A stretch of 64,000 bases of DNA from Hormiphora californensis (Eukaryota; Ctenophora; Tentaculata; Cydippida; Pleurobrachiidae). The notes beneath the pieces are model-generated. The model was not told the DNA's origin and did no database searches. It saw nothing but the letters and a program-made list of their open reading frames with translations. The DNA lies in assembly GCA_020137815.1 (NCBI GenBank), contig CM035354.1, forward strand, positions 558,001 to 622,000, written 5' to 3'. Of the stretch, positions 13,160-24,641 are shown piece by piece (the stretch's first letter is position 1; each line of letters opens with the position of its first letter). The position numbers and the translations under genes were made by a program.

Positions 13160-13424
13160 AGCGAACACACTAGAACGAGAGGTGGCGTTCTACAGAAAGC
13201 ACTCCACACACCTCTTCTACGGAGGAGCAGCTACCCCCGCCGCTACCCTTCGGACTATTTTCTGTACTGTGTTTATAAACCTGTTTGTTCTCTTCCTCCT
13301 CCTAGCAACTGTACCCCTCCCAGAACACTCCGGGTACAGCCTGGGTACCGGGTACATCTCCCTCCAGGAGTTCATTACCTCACACTTCCTGACTGTACCA
13401 GATAGGGCACGCCCCATAATATGA
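13160..13424 (+). CDS. Alternative terminal exon of the coiled-coil gene encoding a membrane anchor
   Basis: The acceptor after a C/T-rich tract (AG at 13158-13159) opens a frame that fits the phase left by exon 10910-11141. It encodes about 88 residues with a stop at 13422-13424. The start continues the helix (ANTLEREVAFYRKH). A strongly hydrophobic segment follows (TIFCTVFINLFVLFLLLAT), then a short tail of about 35 residues (HSGYSLGTGYISLQEF and on). This would turn the soluble protein into a tail-anchored or C-terminally anchored one (about 679 visible residues). It competes with exon 12365-12641, which has the same entry phase. I infer alternative last exons. A separate small gene is the alternative, but no ATG-led upstream exon is evident. 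Confidence 0.6.
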
Positions 13425-14390
13425 TACACCCTAATACACCAAATATATTCCTGGAGCGCTACAATTCGGATTTCAAAACAAACAGCAGTTTGATCATTCC
13501 AGACGCGATATTATGAAATGTTAAGGCTCTATACCAGGGTCTGTCAGAGCTCATTGTCAGCTGAGAGAGGGTCGGTCAGATAATAATCACCTTTATCGTG
13601 AAGAAGAAGAGTCTCGCTATTATAGACACAAACCAACTATATATCCGTGGTATAACAATGACATAACAGATCGTCAGATAACTGGTAGTGATGGATTCTG
13701 GACAGAATACATGACATAATGTATACGGTGACATGGATATATATGCGTGATATATATTTTATTGAAATTCTATCTTCAGTTTTGTATCTTCTTTGACTTT
13801 TTCTACCCTGCTCATATTAATATTACCATATATGGGTATATATAATATTCTTCGGCCAGTAATATATCATAAGATCAATGACCATATACGGTTATCTGAA
13901 TCACGTGATAGACTGAGGAGTGAGGTGACTTGTTGTGAAAGTGTGTGGTGATACTCAAATCTAAGTTTACTTTGGGTTAGGTCAAGGCGATAATGTGATA
14001 TTGAATCTTCTTGCTCTCGAAATGAAAAATCAAGTAACATAATTATACACATAATTATCTGTTTATTACTGGTTCAGGGGCTGAAAGTGCGTTAAAATTG
14101 AGTCAAACACTTTTTGAAACAGTGGGTCAGACCCGCAACGCAGTTTGTGTGAGCAACTGAACAACTCTCTTGGGAAGCTGGTTCTACCAGTGGTAGAATA
14201 TCAGAATTATGAAATATTATTAGAAGGAGGAAAGTTGTTAACTGTTAACTGTGTTATCATGTGTGAGGAGAAATATTGTGTTCAGCGGCGTTGCATATAA
14301 TGATAATATGTCTGTATTTGTTTTAGTTAATTAATTACATTAGATTATTGTTTTCCACAAATTGTGCTACTTTTCATTTTGAAATTTAAA
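13425..14390. other. AT-rich 3' flank, no gene seen
   Basis: No convincing exon, RNA gene or mobile element was recognised. The sequence is AT-rich, with short TATA-containing stretches around 13735-13870. Confidence 0.5.
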
Positions 14391-14554
14391 AACAATCAAA
14401 CCTCGATTTACCGGACTCCTCAGATCAGCGGTTTTTAATTTTGGCGTACACACTACACAGTGTCATTAATATGGGAATATCATTAATAATTAATAATTAA
14501 TTATCATTAATAGCTGGGGGAAATTATCTGTCAAGTAGATCGAGGTTTGATTGT
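14391..14554. mobile_element. Short MITE-like inverted repeat
   Basis: AACAATCAAACCTCGAT at the left is mirrored by ATCGAGGTTTGATTGTT at the right, around an AT-rich centre. It has no coding capacity. The target duplication is unclear. Confidence 0.6.
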
Positions 14555-14744
14555 TAAAAAATGCATGCTCTCTGACGCCGGGGCCTCAGAGAAATCTGAA
14601 AGAATCAGTTCGACCATCTGGGCAGTGGGCCGATTAAACTCTTTCATTCAGTTTCACTACAGATTGAGATGGGCCAATAGCGGGCCCGTTTCAACATAAT
14701 CTAAAGCCTGTCTTGAAAAAACTGTATAAGTATGTATACATTGT

Positions 14745-14953
14745 ATTCACCGACGACTCATCGGCGAGTTACCAGCCATTCACCGTGGCTATTCACTGAT
14801 GATTCACCGGCGATTCACCGGCTATTCAGTAAATAGTATTCACCGTGGCTACTGGCTATTCACTGATGATTCACCGGTGACTCACCGGCTATTCAGTAAA
14901 TAGTATTCACCGGTGATTTACAGGTGATTTATAATCGGCCATTCACCAGGTTA
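14745..14953. repeat. Short irregular repeat of ATTCACCGG motifs
   Basis: Recurring ATTCACCGG, TGATTCACCGGC and CTATTCAGTAAATAGTATTC segments are arranged head to tail with variation, directly preceding the 33-bp satellite. Confidence 0.8.
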
Positions 14954-14957
14954 TTAT

Positions 14958-17900
14958 AGATAAGGTTGGTCAATCAAGTGGGAAAGTTTCTTAGAGATAA
15001 GGTGGGTCAAATGGGAAAGTTTCTTAGAGATAAGGTGGGTCAAATGGGAAAGTTTCTTAGATATAAGGTGGGTCAAGTGGGAAAGTTTCTTAGAGATAAG
15101 GTGGGTCAAATGGGAAAGTTTCTTAGAGATAAGGTGGGTCAAATGGGAAAGTTTCTTAGAGATAAGGTGGGTCAAATGGAAAAGTTAGAGATAAGGTGGG
15201 TCAAATGGGAAAGTTTCTTAGAGATAAGGTGGGTCAAATAGGAAAGTTTCTTAGAGATAAGGTGGGTCAAATGCAAAAGTTTCTTAGAGATTAGGTGGGT
15301 CAAATAGGAAAGTTTCTTAGAGATAAGGTGGGTCAAGTGGGAAAGTTTTTTAGAGATAGGGTGGGTCAAATGGGAAAGTTTCTTAGAGATAAGGTGGGTC
15401 AAATGGGAAAGTTTCTTAGAGAAAAGGTTGGTCAAATGGGAAAGTTTCTTAGATATAAGGTGGGTCAAATGGGAAAGTTTCTTAGAGATAAGGTGGGTCA
15501 AATGGCAAAGTTTCTTAGAGATAAGGTGGGTCAAATGGAAAAGTTTCTTAGAGATAAGGTGGGTCAAATGGGAAAGTTTCTTAGAGATAAGGTGGGTCAA
15601 ATGGGAAAGTTTCTTAGAGAAAAGGTGGGTCAAATGGGAAAGTTTCTTAGAGATAAGGTGGGTCAAATGGGAAAGTTTCTTAGAGATAAGGTGGGTCAAA
15701 TGGTAAAGTTTCATAGAGATAAGGTGGGTCAAATGGGAAAGTTTCTTAGAGATAAGGTGGGTCAAATGGGAAAGTTTCTTAGAGATAAGGTGGGTCAAAT
15801 ATGAAAGTTTCTTAGAGATAAGGTGGGTCAAATGGGAAAGTTTCTTAGAGATAAGGTGGGTCAAGTGGGAAAGTTTCTTAGAGATAAGGTGGGACAAGTG
15901 GGAAAGTTTTTTAGAGATAAGGTGGGTCAAATGGGGAAAGTTTCTTGGAGATAAGGTGGGTCAAATGGGAAAGTTTCTTAGAGATAAGGTGGGTCAAATG
16001 GGAAAGTTTCTTAGAGATAAGGTGGGTCAAATGGGAAAGTTTCTTAGAGAAAAGGTGGGTCAAATGGGAAAGTTTCTTAGAGATAAGGTGGGTCAAATGG
16101 GAAAGTTTCTTAGAGATAAGGTGGGTCAAATGGTAAAGTTTCATAGAGATAAGGTGGGTCAAATGGGAAAGTTTCTTAGAGATAAGGTGGGTCAAATGGG
16201 AAAGTTTCTTAGAGATAAGGTGGGTCAAATATGAAAGTTTCTTAGAGATAAGGTGGGTCAAATGGGAAAGTTTCTTAGAGATAAGGTGGGTCAAGTGGGA
16301 AAGTTTCTTAGAGATAAGGTGGGACAAGTGGGAAAGTTTTTTAGAGATAAGGTGGGTCAAATGGGGAAAGTTTCTTGGAGATAAGGTGGGTCAAATGGGA
16401 AAGTTTCTTAGAGATAAGGTGGGTAAAGTGGGAAAGTTTCTTAGAGATAAGGTGGGTCAAATGGAAAAGTTTCTTAGAGATCTGAGATAAGGTGGGTCAA
16501 ATGGGAAAGTTTCTTAAAGATAAGGTGGGTCAAATGGGAAAGTTTCTTAGAGATAAGGTGGGTCAAATGGGAAAGTTTCATAGAGATAAGGTGGGTCAAA
16601 TGGTAAAGTTTCTTAGAGATAAGATGGGTCAAATGGGAAATTTTCTTAGAGAAAAGGTGGGTCAAATGGGAAAGTTTCTTAGATATAAGGTGGATCAAAT
16701 GGTAAAGTTTCATAGAGATAAGGTGGGTCAAATGGGAAAGTTTCTTAGAGATAAGGTGGGTCAAATGGGAAAGTTTCTTAGAGATAAGGTGGGTCAAATG
16801 GGAAAGTTTCTTAGAGATAAGGTGGGTCAAATGCGAAAGTTTCTTAGAGATTAGGTGGGTCAAATGGGAAAGTTTCTTAGAGATAAGGTGGGTCAAGTGG
16901 GAAAGTTTTTTAGAGATAAGGTGGGTCAAATAGGAAAGTTTCTTAGAGATAAGGTGGGTCAAATGGGAAAGTTTCTTAGAGAAAAGGTGGGTCAAATGGG
17001 AAAGTTTCTTAGATATAAGGTGGGTCAAATGGGAAAGTTTCTTAGAGATAAGGTGGGTCAAATGGAAAAGTTTCTTAGAGATAAGGTGGGTCAAATGGAA
17101 AAGTTTCTTAGAGATAAGGTGGGTCAAATATGAAAGTTTCTTAGAGATAAGGTGGGTCAAATGGGAAAGTTTCTTAGAGATAAGGTGGGTCAAGTGGTAA
17201 AGTTTCTTAGAGATAAGGTGGGTACAAGTGGGAAAGTTTTTTAGAGATAAGGTGGGTCAAATGGGAAAGTTTCTTGAGATAAGGTGGGTCAAATGGGAAA
17301 GTTTCTTAGAGATAAGGTGGGTAAAGTGGGAAAGTTTCTTAGAGATAAGGTGGGTCAAATGGAAAAGTTTCTTAGAGATAAGGTGGGTCAAATATGAAAG
17401 TTTCTTAGAGATAAGGTGGGTGAAATGAGAAAGTTTCTTAGAGATAAGGTGGGTCAAGTGGGAAAGTTTCTTAGAGATAAGGTGGGTCAAGTGGGAAAGT
17501 TTCTTAGAGAAAAGGTGGGTCAAATGGGAAAGTTTCTTAGAGAAAAGGTGGGTCAAGTGGGAAAGTTTCTTAGAGATAAGGTGGATCAAATGGAAAAGTT
17601 TCTTAGAGATAAGGTGGGTCAAATGGGAAAGTTTCTTAGAGATAAGGTGGGTCAAATGGAAAAGTTTCTTAGAGATAAGGTGGGTCAAATGGGAAAGTTT
17701 CTTAGAGATAAGGTGGGTCGAATGAGAAAGTTTCTTAGAAATAAGGTGGGTCAAATGGAAAAGTTTCTTAGAGATAAGGTGGGTCAAATGGGAAAGTTTC
17801 TTAGAGATAAGCTGGGTCAAATGGGAAAGTTTCTTAGAGATTAGGTGGGTCAAATGGGAAAGTTTCTTAGAGATAAGATGGGTCAAATGGGAAAGTTTCT

Positions 17901-19561
17901 TAGAGATAAGGTGGGTCAAATGGGAAAGTTTCTTAGAGATAAGGTGGGTCAAGTGGGAACTTTTATTAGAGATAAGGTGGGTCAAATGGAAAAGTTTCTT
18001 AGAAATAAGGTGGGTCAAATGGGAAAGTTTCTTAGAGAAAAGGTGGGTCAAATGGGAAAGTTTCTTAGAGATAAGGTGGGTCAAATGGGAAAGTTTCTTA
18101 CAGATAAGGTGGGTCAAGTGGGAAAGTTTCTTAGAGATAAAGTGGGTCAAGTGGAAAAGTTTCTTAGAGATAAGGTGGGTCAAATGGAAAAGTTTCTTAG
18201 AGATAAGGTGGGTCAAATGGGAAAGTTTCTTAGAGAAAAGGTGGGTCAAATGGGAAAGTTTCTTAGAGAATAGTTGGGTCAAATGGGAAAGTTTCTTAGA
18301 GATAAGGTGGGTCAAATGGGAAAGTTTCTTAGAGATAAGGTGGGTCAAATGGTAAAGTTTCATAGAGATAAGGTGGGTCAAATGGGAAAGTTTCTTAGAG
18401 ATAAGGTGGGTCAAATGGGAAAGTTTCTTAGAGATAAGGTGGGTCAAATATGAAAGTTTCTTAGAGATAAGGTGGGTCAAGTGGGAAAGTTTCTTAGATA
18501 TAAGGTGGGTCAAGTGGGAAAGTTTCTTAGAGATAAGGTGGGTCAAGTGGGAAAGTTTCTTAGAGAAAAGGTGGGTCAAATGGGAAAGTTTCTTAGAGAA
18601 AAGGTGGGTCAAGTGGGAAAGTTTCTTAGAGATAAGGTGGATCAAATGGAAAAGTTTCTTAGAGATAAGGTGGGTCAAATGGGAAAGTTTCTTATTGATA
18701 AGGTGGGTCAAATGGAAAAGTTTCTTAGAGATAAGGTGGGTCAAATGGGAAAGTTTCTTAGAGATAAGGTGGGTCGAATGAGAAAGTTTCTTAGAAATAA
18801 GGTGGGTCAAATGGAAAAGTTTCTTAGAGATAAGGTGGGTCAAATGGGAAAGTTTCTTAGAGATAAGCTGGGTCAAATGGGAAAGTTTCTTAGAGATTAG
18901 GTGGGTCAAATGGGAAAGTTTCTTAGAGATAAGATGGGTCAAATGGGAAAGTTTCTTAGAGATAAGGTGGGTCAAATGGGAAAGTTTCTTAGAGATAAGG
19001 TGGGTCAAGTGGGAACGTTTATTAGAGATAAGGTGGGTCAAATGGAAAAGTTTCTTAGAGATAAGGTGGGTCAAATGGGAAAGTTTCTTAGAGATAAGGT
19101 GGGTCAAGTGGGAAAGTTTCTTAGAGATAAGGTGGGTCAAATGGGAAAGTTTCTTAGAGATAAGGTGGGTCAAATGGGAAAGTTTCTTAGAGATAAGGTG
19201 GGTCAAATGGGAAAGTTTCTTAGAGATAAGGTGGGTCGAATGAGAAAGTTTCTTAGAAATAAGGTGGGTCAAATGGAAAAGTTTCTTAGAGATAAGGTGG
19301 GTCAAATGGGAAAGTTTCTTAGAGATAAGGTGGGTCAAATGGGAAAGTTTCTTATAGATAAGCTGGGTCAAATGGGAAAGTTTCTTAGAGATTAGGTGGG
19401 TCAAATGGGAAAGTTTCTTAGAGATAAGATGGGTCAAATGGGAAATTTTCTTAGAGATAAGGTGGGTCAAATGGGAAAGTTTCTTAGAGATAAGGTGGGT
19501 CAAGTGGGAACGTTTATTAGAGATAAGGTGGGTCAAATGGAAAAGTTTCTTAGAGATAAGG
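14958..19561. repeat. 33-bp satellite array, about 140 copies
   Basis: The array is a 33-bp unit starting GATAAGGTGGGTCAAATGGG, repeated head to tail. Because 33 is divisible by 3 and the unit has few stops, frames stay open on both strands; the longest is on the minus strand, 17257-19575, with an 11-residue period of the type THLISKKLSHL. Higher-order repeats are visible: a 13-unit block recurs about 430 bp apart (15.6-15.95 and 16.03-16.38 kb) and a 32-unit block recurs exactly 1056 bp apart (17416 against 18472). I see no start context, splice signals or domain that would make it a gene. Confidence 0.95.
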
Positions 19562-21348
19562 GGGGGGGTCGTCATGTTAATTTTGTTAATGTTTTGTTAA
19601 TTAACAAACGACCCTTGGTGAAACATTAACAAAATTAACAAAATTAACAAAATTAACAAAAATCGCGTTTTAGATGTTTTCAGTCGGTTTATAGTTGTTT
19701 TATGTGTTTTTAGGTGTGTTTAGGTGTTTCTATCATCTCCCATGGCAGATATTTCATAGCTAGGATAATTGTTTGGATTTCATCAAAGGTTTTGAGGTAA
19801 GAAAAGGGTCATTATAACAAAGGAGGGGTAGACGAGTAAAGAACACCAGTTTAATGTATAAATAGTGCGGTAATATGACGAAATTTTTTCGGCATAATCG
19901 TTCTAAAGCTAATTCCACTTCTAGGATACTCTATAGGGTCCCTAGAAACAACCCCTGAAGTTGTCGCAAGATCGGCGATAAAGACATTGCATTAATTGGG
20001 CCTAATTGGTTACAGGGTGCTTTCAGCCTGAAGCCAAAACCATAAATACCCTTAAAATAGGAGTAGAGACAAAACCGAGGGCACTAAAGTGATCAGCGTC
20101 CTCGCATTAGTGGGGGTAGGTGCTGGAATTAAGTCTCTATCTCATCTGGTTAATTAGATAATTGGATAATCAGCTCTGCACATAGCCGTTTTTGGCCATA
20201 TGGCTATAGCTATGTTAGGAAAGGAGTAGAGACAAAACCGAGGGCACTAAAATGGTCAGCGTCCTCGCATTAGTGGGGGTAGGTGCTGGAATTAAGTCTC
20301 TATCTCATTTGGTTAATTAGTTAATTGGATAATTAGATCTGCACATAGCCGTTTTCGGCCATATGGCTGTAGCCACTTAGGAATGGTTTAGAGACATTTC
20401 ACTGGTGCCATCTTGTAGACAATGGCCAAGTTATGGGGGGTCGACGTCGGACTTTTAAGCTCTATCTCCAACCGTTTAGCCGTTATTTGGCTTTAAAGGT
20501 GCTCAAAATGAGCAAAAAACGGTAAAAAGCCCGATTTTGAGCACCCTAAAAACCAAATAACGGCTAAACGGTTGGAGATAGAGCATAAAACTCCGACGTA
20601 TACCACCCACAACTTGGCCATTGTCTACAAGATGGCACCCGTGAATTGTGAAATGTCTCTAAACCATTCCTAAGTGGCTATAGCCATATGGCCGAAAACG
20701 GCTATGTGCAGATCTAATTATCCAATTAACTAATTAACCAGATGAGATAGAGACTTAATTCCAGCACCTACCCCCACTAATGCGAGGACGCTGATCACTT
20801 TAGTGCCCTCGGTTTTGTCTATACTCCTATTTTAAGGGTACTTATGGTTTTGGCTTCAGGCTGAAAGCACCCTGTAACCAATTAGGCCCAATTAAGGCAA
20901 GTTCTTCATCGCCGATCTTGCGACAACTTCAGGGGTTGATTCTAGGGACCCTATAGAGTACCCTAGAAGTGGAATTAGCTTTAGAACGATTATGCCGAAA
21001 AATTTTCGTCATATTACCGCACTAGTGGCGGGTCAAAAAAATTCACAAAAAAAATTCAAAATAATTTTTGGGGAAAAAATCCTGCCACTAAATCGGGGTG
21101 CCACTAAATCGGGGGCCATTAAATCGGGGTCCGACTGTATATCAGTGTTGATTGGATGGGTAGTACGTATAGTATTGTCAAAAATAACGCAAATGATCTA
21201 TTAAAGCGGGATTAAAAGCTTCAAAAAGACTTAAAAAAGCTTCTTTTTTTTGTTAATAATGTTAATGTTTGTTAATAATGTTAATAATGTTAATGTTAAC
21301 ATTTTAAAAATTTTCATGAAACATTAACATTAACATGACGACCCCCCC
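19562..21348. mobile_element. Fold-back transposon with G-run ends inserted in the satellite
   Basis: The left end GGGGGGGTCGTCATGTTAAT is mirrored by ATTAACATGACGACCCCCCC. An 8-bp duplication AGATAAGG lies at 19554-19561 and 21349-21356, cut out of the satellite unit. An 8-bp duplication suggests hAT-like integration. The interior is mostly a large palindrome centred near 20520, whose left arm carries two direct copies of a segment with GCGTCCTCGCATTAGTGGGG. No transposase is recognised. Confidence 0.85.
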
Positions 21349-21593
21349 AGATAAGGTGGGTCAAATGGGAAAGTTTCTTAGAGATAAGGTGGGTCAAGTG
21401 GGAAAGTTTCTTAGAGATAAGGTGGGTCAAATGGAAAAGTTCTAGAGATAAGGTGGGTCAAATGGGAAAGTTTCTTAGAGATAAGGTGGGTCAAACGGGA
21501 AAGTTTCTTAGAGATAAGGTGGGTCAAAGTGTGAAAATTTCTTAGAGATTAGGTGGTTGAAAATTGGGAAAGTTTCTTAGAGATTAGGTTGGT
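21349..21593. repeat. Right remnant of the 33-bp satellite
   Basis: About seven further units continue the array in the same orientation after the transposon. They decay toward the edge, with small indels from about 21430 on. Confidence 0.9.
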
Positions 21594-21951
21594 CTAGACG
21601 AAGTCCAAACAACGTTTGCGGTTAATCTGATATTTGAAAAACGATCAAGAACAATTGATTTGCCGAGTGTAATAAATATTTTAAGTTACAAAATCTGAAT
21701 CATAATTATACTTATGAACTAGAAGTCACCCTTTTACTAATAGTTATGTAACTCAACATACACATAAAAGTAAAGTTATATAGTTTTTGTATAATTAAAA
21801 CTAATAACTAACAGTTATAATAATACTTATATCGTAGTTCAAACTTAACCCCAAGAGTTTTATGAATTAAGTTATCATTATAATGTGAATCACTTGGATT
21901 TCATGTTGTTGATATAAAGTACTAATAAGCAATCGAACTGGCGTGTTGAAA
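21594..21951. other. AT-rich spacer, nothing recognised
   Basis: AT-rich unique-looking sequence between the satellite and the next transposon. No coding frame or structure stands out. Confidence 0.5.
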
Positions 21952-22188
21952 CTCAATATGGGGGGGGGGGGGACATGTTAATTTTGTTAACTTTGTTAAT
22001 ATTAACATCGAGAAAACAGGTGATTTATTAACAAAATTAACAAAAAGTTAACAAACGTTAACAAATGCCATTTATGCCATCTAAATCCCCTTCAGCACGT
22101 ATTTTTAGTATTTAACACTTGTTCTGCGAGCAAAGTTGTTCATTCTGTACAATTTACATACCCCTACTACCTCTACTACGGCTTTTCT

Positions 22189-23548
22189 GGGGGGGTACCA
22201 ACCTATTTTTTTGTATTTTTTTGTATTTTTTTGTACGGTCCGTACAAAAAAATCACCAAAATTCCCTGCTTTTTCCGTACAAAAATTAAAAAAAATACAA
22301 AAAAATACAAAAAAATACAAAAAAATATACTGCTGAAGGGAACTTCTTTAGGGCCCCCTATAAGTCTCTAGAGGTTTGCGGGGTCCTTATACTGGCCTGT
22401 ATAGCCCTCTAGTTTCGTAGTACTCATAATCCCGGTGTCCCAGCATATTTTTTGGCCGAGAATGGCCAAAATTTATCCCCATTTTGGCCGATTTTTTCCC
22501 ATGGTCTAAGTTAGTTTGATAATAGTTCAAGATAGTGGAACTTTAATTAAATAGTCTAAAAACGGTTGAGGTTTTGAATCTAATTTTTTTATAGTATTTT
22601 AAAAGTTTTGAAAAAAAATGGTCCGGGCGAGTTTCAAACCCGGGACCTTCCGCGTGTCAAGCAGATGTAATAACCACTACACCATGGAGGAGCTGACATC
22701 ACTGCGATTTGAGAGTATATATTCTAGCGCGCACACAATTGGCCGGGGGAGAGAGGCCGATTCGGCTTTTTCAGTTTTTCGGCCTTCTTATGCCTCCTTT
22801 TTCCAGGCATGAGGGGGAATAAGTAGGCATATTCGGCCGAAAAATGAAATTTCATCAGAAAATAAAGCTTGGGCACTATCCCGACATATTTTTGCACGCT
22901 GAATCACGTGAGCTACTTTTTAAAGTGCTCAGAGATGAGGAAAGTGCCCTAATTGGCCATAATTGAACCTAATTGGTCAAAAATTGAAATTTCATAGAAG
23001 ACATTGAATAGTCAAGTTTGAGCACTAACCCCACTAATTTTGGTACGCTGAGTTACGTGAGCTACTTTTTGAAATCCTCTGATGCCAATTAAGGGTGCTA
23101 ATTGACATAATTGGATGTTAATTGGTAATGCTGAAGAATGTATTATGTAATGTCATTACCCACTATCCCCACACATGTGAGGCTTGTTCCCTTGTTCGTA
23201 AATCGGCACTTTTTGCATTTCCATTGCTTGCATGTCGTGTATTTAGGCATCGCTAATGCTATGAATTTCTGCACATTAGTAAGACTTGTTCTAGTTAGGA
23301 GTCGTGGGGACGGGGAATGGTAAAATAAACTAAATAAACACTCTAGAGGCCTTTAAAGGCCAATAGAAGGACCTCGAGCGCCTCTAGAGACCTGTAGAAG
23401 GCACCAAAGAAGTTCCCGACAGCAGTAAACTTTTTTGTATTTTTTTGTATTTTTTTGTATTTTTTTGTATTTTTTTGTACGGACCGTACAAAAAAATATT
23501 GCCTGCTTTTTCCGTACATCCGTACACAAAAATGGTTGGTACCCCCCC
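22189..23548. mobile_element. G-run-ended transposon nested in the outer element
   Basis: The left end GGGGGGGTACCAACC is mirrored by GGTTGGTACCCCCCC. An 8-bp duplication GCTTTTCT lies at 22181-22188 and 23549-23556. The subterminal parts contain TTTTTTTGTA repeats around a palindromic GTACGGTCCGTAC. It is 1360 bp long and includes a tRNA-like stretch on the minus strand, but no transposase that I can recognise. Confidence 0.85.
22619..22691 (-). pseudogene. tRNA-Val(GAC)-like sequence
   Basis: Read on the minus strand it shows a D-loop TGGTGTAGTGGTTA, an anticodon loop TTGACAC (anticodon GAC at 22656-22658) closed by CTGC/GCGG, and GGTCCCGGGTTTGAAAC at the TPsiC arm. This resembles eukaryotic tRNA-Val. 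The TPsiC stem and the acceptor stem pair poorly, so it is probably a tRNA-derived pseudogene or SINE head carried by the transposon. Confidence 0.4.
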
Positions 23549-24161
23549 GCTTTTCTACAGCGATTTATTCCATTTTGTAAATGTTAATAAATACTAGCCA
23601 AACTAAACCGTAATTGAAGTCAAATGACCCTAATCCACATTTTCGCACCCTAAAAACTAAATAAGACTTATGAATTTACCTTAAAACGAAAAAAATCCCA
23701 AAAATCAATTTTTCTAAAAAAACACAAGGATTTGTAGCGAAGCAAATTTTCAATCCTTGACCAAAAAATTGATTTTGGGAAAATTTTATTTCTTTTTTCA
23801 ACAGAAACGTTGTACATCATCTTATTAAGTCCAAAGAATCGATTACCAATTTAAAAATTACGTTTAAGTGAGATTTTATACGCTAAATTGAAAAATTTGT
23901 AACTTTTGGAATTTTATCGATTTTGAGCCAAAAAACCTGTATGCCGGACTTTGGTTATCGTAAAAGGCTTTGTTTGGGTATATATGTGTTAGATAATTCA
24001 TTAAACTAAAAAATTAAACCAGTTAAAGTCGTGTTATCAACCAATAAGAACAGTCTTTTAGCATTTGTTAATTTTGTTAATTTTGTTAATTAACGTTAAT
24101 TAACAAAATTGAAAAAAAGAGGTGATTTATTAACAATTAACATGTCCCCCCCCCTCAATAT

Positions 24162-24641
24162 TCAACAATCGCAATTGTATAACCCCAGGGTTAGAGTAAC
24201 ACTAACACAAAAACTCCGTGGTTTTACTGTCAGAGCATTGGCCTGACAGTGGTTTTACATATATTTACTCCTAGAATTATAATTAGTAGAGCTGTCCGAG
24301 TACAAAACTTATTAAATCATGCCTTGTTCACGTCGCGTGGTGCCTAAAAATATAGTTCAACTGTAATATACAAAAACAAATCAATCTAAAAACCAATGCC
24401 AACACACGGACAGATTCACGCAGACTAAATATTGTAATTACACCAACTTTATGTAGTATATGCTGGGTCATAAATGTGGATTTGATGTGTCTATCTCTCA
24501 CGGGAAATATGGTACAAAATCAGTCAAGCTGTTCATAATAAATAAGCTCCAATAGTAGCCAAACCAAATATGTACTTATAAATAATTATATTACTGCTAT
24601 ATAATTGATAAAGTGTCCAAAGCAGAAAGTGTTTAGAAAGT
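24162..24641. other. 3' flank of the chromobox gene
   Basis: AT-rich sequence downstream of the minus-strand chromobox gene. A short copy of ACTGTCAGAGCATTGGCCTGAC at 24227-24248 is shared, apart from its last bases, with an intron at about 8320-8340. No gene is seen. Confidence 0.5.

Larger units (their letters stand above)
21960..24153. mobile_element. G-run-ended transposon (outer element)
   Basis: A run of 13 G then ACATGTTAATTTTGTTAA at the left is mirrored by TTAACATGT then a C-run at the right. An 8-bp duplication CTCAATAT flanks it at 21952-21959 and 24154-24161. The subterminal sequence is AT-rich with GTTAATTTTGTTAA repeats, as in the element at 19562-21348. It contains a second complete element. 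No transposase is recognised. Confidence 0.8.

Noticed and set aside
17257-19575. 772-codon minus-strand frame in the 33-bp satellite
   Set aside because: It is open because the unit length is divisible by 3. It has no start context, no domain, and plus-strand frames are open as well.
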